NCBI GenBank assembly: GCA_026119855.1
Contig: JAOWBW010000036.1
Coordinates: 2,418,001-2,482,000 of the forward strand
Reading direction: 5' to 3'
Source: Campanula takesimana
Taxonomy: Eukaryota > Streptophyta > Magnoliopsida > Asterales > Campanulaceae
Length of the DNA: 64,000 bases
Part shown: one piece after another, positions 54,351 to 63,975 of the stretch
Position numbering within the stretch: the first letter of the stretch is position 1
How the letters are laid out: every line of letters begins with the position of its first letter
Notes under the pieces: generated by a model
The model's input: the letters and a program-made list of their open reading frames with translations, nothing else
Told to the model about the DNA's origin: nothing
Databases searched by the model: none
Program-made: the position numbers and the translations under genes

Positions 54351-57300
54351 TCTTATAGTCTTATACTCCTGTTGAGACAAGTTTTTTTTTTTTTTTTTTT
54401 TTTTTTTTCAGGCGGACTTTATGCATTGGATTGTAGATGAAGTACCCAATCAATCTCTTTTGAACACAGCAGGATGGAGATTCATTATTCCTCAACTGTA
54501 CAGGAAATACCCAAATACTGACATGAACTTGAATATTTCTCTTCCTTATCCTCCAGTCATACGGGTTTCACGGGATACTATCGATGCTACTGTTTACACA
54601 GACTTGGTCATTGATGTTCTTGAAGCTGGTGATACGATACCTGTTGCTTGCATATCACTGGTAAGCTTTTTGATCAAGAAAAGAGCATTATTTGGAAGCT
54701 TACGTATCATCTCCATGCTCTGTCTTTGATCTTTCCTTTTGTTCATGTATTTTTGTGTCCACCCTTTACACTCATAAAAAAAGGATAGGTGAGAGAGAAG
54801 CGGAAATAGAAGAGAAAACAATCAAGCGAACCACTTCTAGCATAAAATGTACTAGTAATTCAAAAATGAAGCAGAAAGATAAATTCAAGAAGCTCTAGCT
54901 TCTTATGTACCCACTTACCTCTAGACATGCCCGGTTCACCAAAAACTAAAACCGTTTATGAACCGTTAACTCAAGGTTCACGGTACGGTTCAACGGTTCA
55001 TCCGTTCATTTTTTTTTCTAAAAAAACACATTTTGAGCAGTTTTTAAACAATTTTTTAAAAAGTTTGTTTTTTTATTTATATTTTTTTGATACATTATAA
55101 ATTATTTTACTTTACATAAATATAAAGGAAATTTTGAATTACATATTTTTAAAGGAATTAAGGGGTGTGAGTGGGACGAAAAATTTTGAAAAAGAAAAAG
55201 AGACGGTACCCTTATAATTTTATTAATATTAAGCAAATTTACATAGTGGGAGACAACTAACCTTACCCTTTTATAATTAAGGGGGACATTTAGGAGCGTT
55301 ACCTTAAAAATTTCTAAAATATTTTGAATTTATACAGCATGAACCGCCGGTCCAAACCGCCGGTTTTGGAAGACAAACCACCTATGAACCGTAAACCGCC
55401 GGTTCACCCGGTTCAACGGTTCATCCGGTTCACGGTTTTTAACGGTTCACAACTGCCGGTTCATGCGGTTCAAACGTGAACCGTGGGCATGTCTACTTAC
55501 CTCCAGCCAAAATTTTGCTCAGCTGGAATTTACTGAAAATAAGTAATTCTCGATGGCTTTTTATTTTTAAATATAATATCTACAAAAAAAATCCATTTAT
55601 TTTTCCATTTTCATGGTATTGCCTATGCTATTTTTTGGGTTGGGAAACCCCCTTCTGGCACTAATTGAAGGGTCATAAGCTATGAGTTAATATATGCCTG
55701 CAAATTGACCAAAAGCCCATGATCGCTTGGATTATGATCTTAGCTTGCCAGCACCGAGTACATGCCCGAAGAACACATACTAAAGACACACTCACCATAG
55801 ACACAGAAAATGTAATAAAATGAAAAATGGGATAGACAATTGCCTTTTAAATGAAGAGGGGGAGATGATAACTAGAGTGAAGTTGAAGTAGAAAAGCATC
55901 TTAAATAAGGTCATTTATCTTATCATTCTTATCATCCTGACAGTTCTCCTAATGTCATACATCACCTTGGACTAGAAACCTCTTATTGTTAAATGATACT
56001 CCCTCCGTCCCGGCATGATGTTCCCACTTTTCTTGTTGTTTATACGAATGAACTTTGTGCAATAATTTTAGGTTAATTTAATTGTCCTAGTGAAAATCTA
56101 AAACTTGTTATTGATATACTACTATAAATATTATTAATAACAATTTTTTGATTTTCGTTAGGGTAATTAAATTTGTTGGGATTGGATCCTAAACTACGAG
56201 GAAGCAAAGGAGTCTAAGTCGTGGGAGTTGGTGAGATCAAGAAGGAGTTCAAAACCGAAGAGGATTTCTGGGCGGGGAAGCAGGCGGGCGCTTGCCCATG
56301 GCCAAGCGGGCGCTCAAGAAGGCAGTGCGCTGGCTCGCCTGGAAAATCTAATTCAAGCGGGCGCCTGGAGGGGGGGCGAGCGGGCGCTCGGTCTGGCGGC
56401 CAGAAATATTTGTTTCCTATTTTGATGCAATCTCTACCAAATCGACCTAGGGCTTCCTTGTACTGCTATATATGCATAGATACGGCCTAGAACACATTGT
56501 AGCAACATATTAAAGAGTGTTTAATAATATATTGACTTGGCGATTGCCCCCGGACGTAGTTCATGTGTTGAACGAACCGGGTAAACATTTCTTGTGTTCT
56601 TGTGTGTGTGATTCTCTCATATTTGTGCTTGTGGGTTTTATTGTGTTCTTGATCTAGATTGCAACGGGGTACCACTAAATTCCCAACAACTGGTATCAAG
56701 AGCTTTGGTTAGGAGGATTCAAAGTTTCATTAGTTGATTATTTTGAATCACGTTCTTGGGGACTTTGTGAAGCAATCAAGATGAAGAACTCAATCGAGAA
56801 ATTCAACGGTGTGAATTTCACGTTTTGGAGGACAAGGGTTGAAGATTACCTTTATTGTAAGGATCTTCATAAACCTTTAGGTGAGAAACCCGAAGACATG
56901 TCACAAGGGGATTGGGAGACGTTAGATCGGAAGGCGTTAGGAGCCGTGAGGAGCGCTCTAACCGACGACGTTGCACGGAACGCGATGGAGGCCAAGACAA
57001 CGGTGGGATTGCTACAGATGCTGTCAGACATGTATGAGAAGCCGTCGAATATCAATAAGGTGCATTTGATAAAGAGGTTTGCGAATACGAAGATGTCAGA
57101 GGGGCAGACAGCAGCAAGTCATATCGGCAGTTTTAAAGGTATGGTGGACCAATTAAAAAGTGTCGATATTACTTTCTCTGATGAAGTGTTAGCTTGCTTT
57201 CTTCTAAAATCGTTGCCGGATAGTTGAGAGGTTACTGTCACGACGATTAGTACGTCGAAGGCACCATTGGTGTATACGAAGTTAGAGATCTCATCCTTCA

Positions 57301-60144
57301 AGAGGAGTTAAGAAGGAAAGAGAAAAGGGGAGAATCTTCTGCAGATGGGGCTGCACTTAGGGTGGAGAGAAATAGGGGAAAGGGAGGACCGAAAAAGGGG
57401 CAAGGTAAATCGGTCAAGTGCTACAATTGTGGCGCGCTAGGTCATATTAGTTATGACTGTCCGGATAAGGATGGTGATGCACACGTGGTGGATGATGCGG
57501 ATGTATTAATCCTAGGAGAGGAGCAGTCGGGTGAAGATTGGGTGTTGGATTCTGGAGCTTCTTGTCATGCTAGTGGAGATGCAGAATCAATGGAGCGGTA
57601 TAAAACTGGAGATTTTGGGGTTGTCTATCTTGGTGATGATCAACCATTGAAGATCAAAGGTAAGGGGGATGTGATGATGAAGACACCTAACGGGGCTGTT
57701 TTACAATTGCACGATGTGATGCATGTTCCGGACTTGAGGAGGAGAGTGATTTCCGTTGGACAACTTGATGATGAAGGGTATGGTGTAACCTTCATGGGTG
57801 GGTCTTGGGAAGTCACAAAAGAAGCTAAGGTGATAGCTCATGGGGTCAAGGAGAAGATGTTGTACTCTACCTACAATGTCGATGTTCGCTCGGGTGGGAG
57901 CAAGAGGCTAAAGAACCGGCCTATTGGTGTAGAAAGGAGAGACATCAAGAAACGGTATGTTAGGGGGGAGAGGGACACAAAGTTGATCAACGCGGTGTGG
58001 AAGTCCAAGTGCCCTAACAGGGAGCGTGTTCAGACCAAGAGAAGACGATGCAAGAAACAAGGTATGTCCAAGTTTCAAGGGGAAGCATTGCGAGGAAGGT
58101 GGGTCTGGAGGGAGAAGGCGAAGTTAGACTTGCGGGGAGAAATCAAGGTAGAAGCTGATTTGGGGAGGCAAGAATTATCTAACACGGAGGGGTTGAAACG
58201 TCGCTTGGTTTCAACTCGCCTTAGTACTTGAGCAGGAGGCTCGGTAATGTCAAGTCAATATGGGAGAAAAATGTGTTCGAAGGTGTTCATTCCGTGGTGG
58301 GAGTTGATGGGTGTTTCTATTCTTATGAGTTTAGTCTCCGGTGGGAGATTGTTGGGATCGGATCCTAAACTACGAGGAAGCAAAGGAGTCTAAGTCGTGG
58401 GAGTTGGTGAGATCAAGAAGGAGTTCAAAACCGAAGAGGATTTCTGGGCGGGGAAGCAGGCGGGCGCTTGCCCATGGCCAAGCGGGCGCTCAAGAAGGCA
58501 GTGCGCTGGCTCGCCTGGAAAATCTAATTCAAGCGGGCGCCTGGAGGGGGGGCGAGCGGGCGCTCGGTCTGGCGGCCAGAAATATTTGTTTCCTATTTTG
58601 ATGCAATCTCTACCAAATCGACCTAGGGCTTCCTTGTACTGCTATATATGCATAGATACGGCCTAGAACACATTGTAGCAACATATTAAAGAGTGTTTAA
58701 TAATATATTGACTTGGCGATTGCCCCCGGACGTAGTTCATGTGTTGAACGAACCGGGTAAACATTTCTTGTGTTCTTGTGTGTGTGATTCTCTCATATTT
58801 GTGCTTGTGGGTTTTATTGTGTTCTTGATCTAGATTGCAACGGGGTACCACTAAATTCCCAACAAAATTAACCTATAGTTATTGCTCAAAGTTCATTCGT
58901 ATTAACAACAAAAGAAGTGGGAACATCTTTACGGGATGGAGCGAGTAATTGGCCTTTTTTCTACTGTAGTTTACTATGTTGAGTAATGTATGTTTGCATG
59001 AGACCTTATCATTTGGTCATGGTTTTATTTGGTTTCCAAGTTCTTTATTCTGTCAGTCTTCTCTAGTTTGTTTACATCCATATGACGTTTTTGTTAATAG
59101 ACAGGTGACAGTGTGTCTAATTGTTTGTTTGTGTGTACTTGAACATGTAAGTTAATGTATCTTAGAAAAGATACATAAGTGCTTCCAATGGGGGATATCC
59201 TTCCTTCTGCCAATCCAATAACGTTATGACAGGTGGAATGAGCTGTTTGACCTTTGAAGTTTTAAATAAATGCATGAAAAATTATGTGAATCGTATTTGG
59301 TAGATCATGCTTTTTGTTTGGAATTAAGCAACTATAAATCACCTTCAAACCATTGGGACTGGCTCTGCCTAAACTATGGAACATCTTGGTTCATCAATCC
59401 CTTTATTTTTTTTCTCTCTTTTCATCACGCACATACTAGTATTCCCTCCGTCCCAAAATGATAGTCTCATTTCCCCTTTTTATTTGTCCCAGAAAGTTAG
59501 TCCCATTTCTAAAATTAAGGCTTCATAATCATGACTTGTCTACACAATACTTGTGCTGTTGCGTACTTGCTATGAAGAGTTGAAGACAGTGATCTTTGAT
59601 AAATGCTAATGCAGCTTCTGTAATTGCGTATACTTGTTGCAGGTGATTCGTGCCTTGGGTTCAGTAGAAGTTTCTGGGAATAACCTTACTGGTTATGTGA
59701 AGCTTAATGATTTTACTATGTCCCTCGAATGGAGCAAAATTGGTAACTTGCGCATGTACTTAATTCAGGTCCTCTTACCATTCCCCTTCATACTCGTTAA
59801 TTTTCATATTCATCTGATATGTATATATATTTTTTGAAGTAAAAAAATAAAATAAGCTAGTTAGTATACTCCATATCTGAAATAAAGTCCAAAATGCCCT
59901 TACTCTGGTATGAAATTTTGTTTTGCAGCCAGTGATTTGGACTATCATTGAAACTGTTTTTCTGCCACATGCAAATACCCGTCTTGGAAAAGGATTTCCA
60001 TTGCCAATAATTCACGGGTTTATGCTTGAAGGCGCGGAGATAATACTATCAAGCTCTAGGATCACTGTTTGCAGTGATGTGACGTTTACGGAAGACTTGA
60101 TTGATCTCAGACGTTCATTAGTCAACTTCAGATTTATGGACTAG
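49129..60144 (+). CDS. BPI/LBP family lipid-binding protein (LBR-like), 6 exons, 495 aa
   Basis: Exons: 49129-49539, 50286-50425, 53882-54227, 54412-54660, 59643-59768, 59929-60144; 1,488 nt in frame, GT-AG introns. N-terminal signal peptide (about residues 1-22, LYLILIFSLFIPSSHTHQ). The first BPI domain begins NGLNFLKDLLITKAISSIAP; a conserved Cys lies in SGATCNLSM and the partner in LLESGCHVKD, the disulfide typical of the family. The C-terminal domain covers exons 4-6 and ends DLRRSLVNFRFMD. Animal members bind lipopolysaccharide and lipids; the plant LBR proteins bind LPS and act in the apoplast in defence. Length fits plant LBRs (about 490 aa). Introns 2 and 4 are swollen by copia elements and MITEs, but no exon is damaged. 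Start chosen at 49129 because it opens the signal peptide; upstream in-frame ATG at 48934 would add an unlikely 65 residues. Confidence 0.93.
49921..50081. mobile_element. MITE-like repeat with GCCTAGGCG palindromes in BPI/LBP intron 1
   Basis: GTGTTCTAAAAGAC at the left and GTGTTTTTTAGAACC at the right are inverted ends. The interior is packed with CCGCCTAGGCGC / GGCGCCTAG words able to self-pair. Non-coding. Confidence 0.75.
50785..53692 (-). mobile_element. Internally deleted Ty1/copia element in BPI/LBP intron 2
   Basis: LTRs 50785-51340 and 53129-53692, TG...CA ends (TGTTGTGG...CCAACA), 5-bp target duplication ACTTA (50780-50784, 53693-53697). On the minus strand PBS TGGTATCTAGAGCTCC follows the right LTR (initiator-Met type, with one difference), and a purine tract CTAGGTGGGAGAT precedes the left LTR (51353-51341). 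Only gag, protease and part of integrase remain; reverse transcriptase and RNase H are missing. The LTRs differ by indels in the GCTCGCCCGAGC repeats, so the insertion is older than the copia element at 56174. Confidence 0.92.
51487..53076 (-). pseudogene. Copia gag-protease-partial integrase ORF with stops
   Basis: One frame from ATG 53076: gag (MGKDKQAVEKFDGFDYEYW), TGA at 52963-52965, UBN2-type gag core, zinc knuckle CYHCKELGHYKRDC, protease WVLDSGESLHS, TAA at 51982-51984, GAG-pre-integrase WHCQLGHMGEKG, then integrase start HTDLWGP. After SYYTTFMD it jumps to NGGEYELKEFEEYC, showing that part of the integrase core was deleted, and ends in unrelated sequence. Confidence 0.88.
54316..54352. 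repeat. Compound TC/AC microsatellite in BPI/LBP intron 3
   Basis: (CT)n followed by (CA)n, then a 29-base T tract directly before the exon 4 acceptor (54382-54408). Confidence 0.85.
54661..54921. other. Start of BPI/LBP intron 4, no named repeat
   Basis: Ordinary intron sequence up to the hAT-type element; nothing else recognised. Confidence 0.5.
54922..55495. mobile_element. hAT-type non-autonomous element with 8-bp target duplication
   Basis: Perfect inverted ends TAGACATGCCC / GGGCATGTCTA, flanked by CTTACCTC on both sides (54914-54921 and 55496-55503). Both subterminal parts are full of ACGGTTCA / TGAACCG words in both orientations, as expected for transposase-binding repeats. 574 bp, no transposase. 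Confidence 0.93.
56174..58864 (+). mobile_element. Young non-autonomous copia element (gag-protease only), TR-GAG-like
   Basis: LTRs of 515 bp at 56174-56688 and 58350-58864 look identical except for one T/C change near their start (GGGATTGG versus GGGATCGG). Target duplication AAATT (56169-56173, 58865-58869). PBS TGGTATCAAGAGC follows the left LTR (56690); the purine tract CCGGTGGGAGAT precedes the right LTR. TATA box about 56467. The body encodes gag and protease only, so it must have moved using another element's enzymes. Confidence 0.94.
56781..58231 (+). pseudogene. Copia gag and protease, one TGA and one frameshift
   Basis: From ATG 56781: IEKFNGVNFTFWRTRVEDYL gag N-terminus, UBN2-type core, then TGA at 57225-57227 where the family has Trp (LPDSW). 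A frameshift near 57280 precedes DLILQEELRRKEKRGE. The second frame has knuckle CYNCGALGHISYDC, protease DWVLDSGASCHAS and MHVPDLRRRVISVGQLDDEG. After LYSTYN the sequence (to 58231) is Arg/Lys-rich with no integrase or polymerase. The lesions despite young LTRs mean it was probably copied in already defective form. Confidence 0.88.
58949..59642. other. Rest of BPI/LBP intron 4
   Basis: A solitary Stowaway-type end (CCCTCCGTCCCAAAATGATAG at 59444) without a visible mate. No gene. Confidence 0.5.
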
Positions 60145-60580
60145 GATGTATCAGTTTGTAGTTGGTCATGTACAGCTTTGTTGTATGATTTGTGTAGACC
60201 TGTAACAAAACCTCACACTTTGATGTATGTACAGTTTGTATCTAAACCCGAACATGAGAAAGAAATTCATGTTTTGAATTAAATTGCCAAAAACATTAAT
60301 AACGGACTCCCGCTCCACTGTTTTCTGCTTTCAACATGTGGCCACATTTCCTGGTTTGTCAGATGAACGACAGAAATGAATTGAATGTTCAATGAGATCC
60401 ACATATTGCTCATTGCTCAATTCGTATTTACCTTCCTTCTCACAAAATGGAGATGAGGCTAAATTTCAACATTCTGCTTCCTACGTACTCTTTCCGTCCC
60501 AAAATGATATTCGCATTTTGACTATTCAAACATCACTAACCATGTTGCCTTTCCCCCAAACACAGACAACACACACACAC
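60145..60580. other. 3' UTR of BPI/LBP gene and spacer
   Basis: Presumed 3' UTR directly after the stop. A MITE-end-like CTCTTTCCGTCCCAAAATGATA lies at 60488. No other gene. Confidence 0.5.
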
Positions 60581-60582
60581 TG

Positions 60583-60940
60583 AGATGCAATTCTCAGTCA
60601 CCATCTCAACCCCCAAACAAATTCCCATCTCACCAATTCACTCCTTTCAAACAATCATTTCATAACCCACTCCAAAATAGCAAGAACCTCACCCACCCAC
60701 AAGCCCTAAAAAATTCAGGGTTTTTGTCAGCAATCGGCAACGCAATTGAGGAAGATGAGTACAGAAAAGCTAGGGCTGAGGTTCACCGGAAGGGCTTGCA
60801 GATAGAAGGGTATTCAATTATCCGCTGGCGGGAATGAAACTTGTGTTGTCATCCCTGAATTGAATACTGCTTTTGATATTGGGAGGTGTCCTCCAAAAGC
60901 TGTTGCCCAGAACTTTCTCTTCATTACTCATGCTCACCTT
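60583..60940 (+). pseudogene. First exon of a chloroplast-type tRNase Z (short form), frameshifted fragment
   Basis: After a Ser/Pro-rich presequence-like start (MQFSVTISTPKQ, then a frame change), the frame reads SAIGNAIEEDEYRKARAEVHRKGLQIEGYSI, then after an extra base near 60826 GGNETCVVIPELNTAFDIGRCPP and AVAQNFLFITHAHL followed by a GTAAGT donor at 60941. This matches the N-terminus of plant tRNase Z up to the H-x-H of the HxHxDH metal motif, split by the first intron. No later exons are recognised nearby. tRNase Z removes the 3' trailer of tRNA precursors; this copy cannot. Confidence 0.72.
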
Positions 60941-62432
60941 GTAAGTTTCTATGGAATTTTTTAAATTTTTTTTGTTAAATTTATGTGATACTCCCTTCGT
61001 CCCAAAATGAATGTCAAATTACAGCAAAAATACTGTACACGGATTGAATTTGGGACATACTTCTTGGTAAAGGAAGATTCTAATTACTGAACTTCAAACA
61101 TTTAGTATTCAAATTGGTGCTAAAAGACATAAATACCCATCATGTGACATGCACATGGGTAATTTCGTTAAATTTCTAATGTCAGTTAGGATTTGGGGGG
61201 GGGGGGGCAAAGTGGGACAATTTTAACATGAGGTATCAAAGTGGGACGAAATTCGCGCGGGGGTGCAAAGTGGGATTTGGTGTATACATTGGGGGAGTAA
61301 ATGTAGTTTGGCCTATATTTGGGGTATAAAAAATGGCACTGAAATGTTGAGAAGTAACTGGGTGCACTTGCACCCACATCCATGACCTTGTGTCTGCCCC
61401 TGGTAATTAGTAGGTAAGGTGTTGTTTCAACTTTGACTATTGTTGGTGATGTTTTCGGCTCTGTTTAGTTTTGCAAGTGTACATTGAAATATGATACTAA
61501 CTTTAAATTTGAAACCTGATCCACAAATTCTGCACTCTTTTTTTCATTTCTCTTTAGAAAATGTGCATTCATTTAGGGACATTCTTGTAAAGAAATGCAC
61601 ATACATTATGGATGGAGGGAGTATTTTATATTTATGGGACAAAATTGGTGGACGTACTTCCACAGGAATGAGATTAATCTACCTCAAATTATTGAAAAAG
61701 GTATAGCTGTTTGGCATTTGGAGCTGGCTTTTGCTGTTTAGGGTTCAGATATTTCCCTCCGTACCAAAATAATAGTCCCATTTGACTTTTGATGGTCAAC
61801 ACAACTTTGACCAAATATTAGATTCGAATCATCCTACTGAAATTCTTTAATTTGTTATTGATAAATCGTTAAGTGATTTATTAATAACAAATTTTAAAAT
61901 TTTATTGGGCTGATTAGAATGACATTAATGTTCGATCAAAGCATTGTGTTGACCACTAAAATCGAGCTAAACCATAAATAATTCCAAACCGAGCTAAGTT
62001 GAACTACCATAATTCGGTTTGGCTCGGTTTGAACCGCGGTCTGAGCCACGGTTTAGCTTCGCGGTTCGAACCAAACCGCTGACACCCCTACTTTCAGGGA
62101 CTAAGGGAGTATTATAGTTTCTTTGCTGCGGGAGGGGGGATATTTAGGATGTGGTTACTGTTTTAAAAGGCGAGTTATGATTTTTAGCGTTCAAGGAGTA
62201 TTTGATGTCAAATATACTTACATAATAGGAGATGTTATATTTAAAGAAATTGCTAATAATGGAGAAGACTGGATACTCTGTAATACATACTACTGCAGTA
62301 AAAATCTGTAGTTGAATTCAAAAATGAAAATGAAAAACATAATTTTTGCAAGACTAAAATATCTGTTTTGCCTTTCTCTCTATTGTAGGGAGTTACTGCA
62401 GAAATTCATTGCTGGGAACTCCTATATGCTGT
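60941..62432. other. Intergenic sequence with several decayed Stowaway-type ends
   Basis: CTCCCTTCGTCCCAAAATGAATG (60991) and ATTATGGATGGAGGGAG (61605-61621) may bound one MITE. CCCTCCGTACCAAAATAATAGTCCC (61757) and GACTAAGGGAG (62100) may bound another. A run of G at 61196-61207. 61980-62090 has CGGTTTGGCTCGGTTTGAACCGCGG-type words. No gene. Confidence 0.45.
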
Positions 62433-62537
62433 GATGCTCGGACTCTTTGGTTTACCTCGCCGAACCCGTGTCGGATACTCGTATTTTAGTATTGTCTACA
62501 CGAGTCCGGCGGGGTAAACCAAAAAGTCCTAGCATCA
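62433..62537. mobile_element. Hairpin MITE of about 105 bp
   Basis: GTGATGCTCGGACTCTTTGG...TTTACC at the left is mirrored by GGTAAACCAAAAAGTCCTAGCATCA at the right, with an inner CCGAACCCGTGTCGG / CGAGTCCGG part. The interior has ACACGAGTCC words. Non-coding. Confidence 0.7.
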
Positions 62538-62714
62538 TAGCCTATAAAGGAAACTCTTATCCGTGCAGGCTATTCGTCAAGTTGCAGTCGAAAATCCCAG
62601 GAAAAATTGTTGCACTTACAGAAGGCTTCAAGTCATCGTACTCATAGTTGGGTTGGAGAACTCATAGTTTCATAACCCCATAGGGGTTAGCTGTGCAACT
62701 ACAGGTGATCTCTC

Positions 62715-62812
62715 AGATGGCGCCACATCTATGGCAAGAGGACTACCAGAGGGCGCAAGGACGTCTATGGCAAGCAAACTATCAGATGGCGCAAGGACGT
62801 CTATGAAGGATT
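62715..62812. repeat. Three-copy tandem repeat, about 34 bp
   Basis: CAGATGGCGCCACATCTATGG, CAGAGGGCGCAAGGACGTCTATGG and CAGATGGCGCAAGGACGTCTATG start near 62715, 62749 and 62783. Confidence 0.8.
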
Positions 62813-62879
62813 GCATCATCAACTTGTAGAAGCAAATATCATTCGCTGTAATAGGTTCGACAATGGTGAAACCCCATAG

Positions 62880-63014
62880 GAACTTGTAATAGACAGGGCT
62901 TTAGATCGGCAGGGCTTTAGATAAGACTGTAATAGATTCCATAGGAATTTGTAAACGATGGCAATTGCCTTGACATGAATGATATAGCGCAGCTGTTCAA
63001 AAAAAAAAAAAAAC
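62880..63014 (+). mobile_element. SINE 3' part with A tail
   Basis: ACGATGGCAATTGCCTTGACATGAATGATATAG followed by a run of A (63000-63013). Similar 3' sequence occurs at 46755-46790. The 5' promoter boxes are not convincing here. Confidence 0.45.
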
Positions 63015-63518
63015 AGGCTTGGTCAGTAGCTCCCAAGACCATGAAACTTGTCAGTTGTAGCATCAGTTAGAAGTGAAATGTATAGCTAGAGCCTAATGGA
63101 AATACATCTGGCCAGTCAATGTGGCACTTGGTACATGAAATTAATGTGTAGGGAAAACATCGATTGTACCGAGACCCAAAATGTATGTCATATTACATGC
63201 TGAAAAGTTGTACAACCATTTGAAATAATGTACTCCCTCTGTCGCGGAAAGATAATCTCATTTTGACTTTTTATGGTCAACAAAAATAAACTTTGATCAA
63301 ACATTGGTGTCAAGTTAATGATACTATGAAATTCTAAAAATTGTTATTCATAAGTCATATACACAGGTTCCATCTAGAATGAAATGTCACCTGCAGTCAC
63401 TTAACACAGGAATAAACCCAAGGTCCTGAAATAGCAACTGTTGCAACTTCTAATATGTTCTGCTCCCTCATAAAGATCCTTGTTCAAGTTATCGGGAATC
63501 AGTTGGCAGATTATGGAT

Positions 63519-63683
63519 TCAAGAGCTAGTTGTGAAGAGCAAAGATGCATTTGTTCCCCCGAAGCCAAACGAATTTGACATAGCTGCTTTTATTGGAATC
63601 CCTTTTGATGCAGTCAATGGCATGAAATCACCTTGGAATACGGGGTCCGGTTTGGTGAGATTGAGTGTTAATGGAGCGATTCC
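63519..63683 (-). pseudogene. Last exon of a mitochondrial-type beta-ketoacyl-ACP synthase (fragment)
   Basis: On the minus strand, after an ATGCAG acceptor, the exon reads GIAPLTLNLTKPDPVF, GDFMPLTASKGIPIKAA, MSNSFGFGGTNASLLF and a stop at 63519. The last motif is the conserved C-terminal signature of plant KAS enzymes, which elongate acyl-ACP. No upstream exon is seen within the 317 bp to the window end, and a gypsy fragment lies immediately upstream. Intact as an exon, so it could be the end of a real gene interrupted or continuing beyond the window. Confidence 0.75.
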
Positions 63684-63741
63684 CTGCATGAACATAGCAT
63701 AGCGGTCAGTAGATAAAATAAACTGCACTTTCTATAGATAA

Positions 63742-63975
63742 TTGCTATGTGCTTTAAAAGAAAATATTGTCCAGTATAGAGCAAAGCAAAGTTTTGGATT
63801 TCCTACAAATTGGAGTACCTATGACAAAGAATTTTATTCAGTTGTCCGGACTCTAAAGATATGGGAGCATTACCTCATCGGTAAGGAGTTTGTTCTTTAT
63901 TCTGACCATGAAGCCCTTAAATATCTAAACAGACATACGGATTATCTAGACATTCATAAAACTCAGACTAACTAA
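63742..63975 (+). pseudogene. Ty3/gypsy RNase H fragment
   Basis: FGFPTNWSTYDKEFYSVVRTLKIWEHYLIGKEFVLYSDHEALKY in two pieces, followed by LNRHTDYLDIHKTQTN and a stop, matches the RNase H of plant gypsy elements (YDKE and SDHEALKYL motifs). It has no visible reverse transcriptase upstream and stops early. Different clade from Tat1/Tat2. Confidence 0.8.

Larger units (their letters stand above)
56000..58948. mobile_element. Stowaway-like MITE split by a copia element
   Basis: Left end ACTCCCTCCGTCCCGGCATG...TTCCCACTTTTCTTGTTG (56000) and right end AACAACAAAAGAAGTGGGAACATC...GGGATGGAGCGAGT (58948) are inverted ends of one MITE of about 250 bp. The 2.69-kb copia insertion (56174-58864) sits in its middle. 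Gives the order: MITE into intron first, copia later. Confidence 0.82.

Noticed and set aside
56221..56490. 89-codon ORF present in both copia LTRs
   Set aside because: Duplicated only because LTRs are duplicated; no family resemblance and it spans the promoter.
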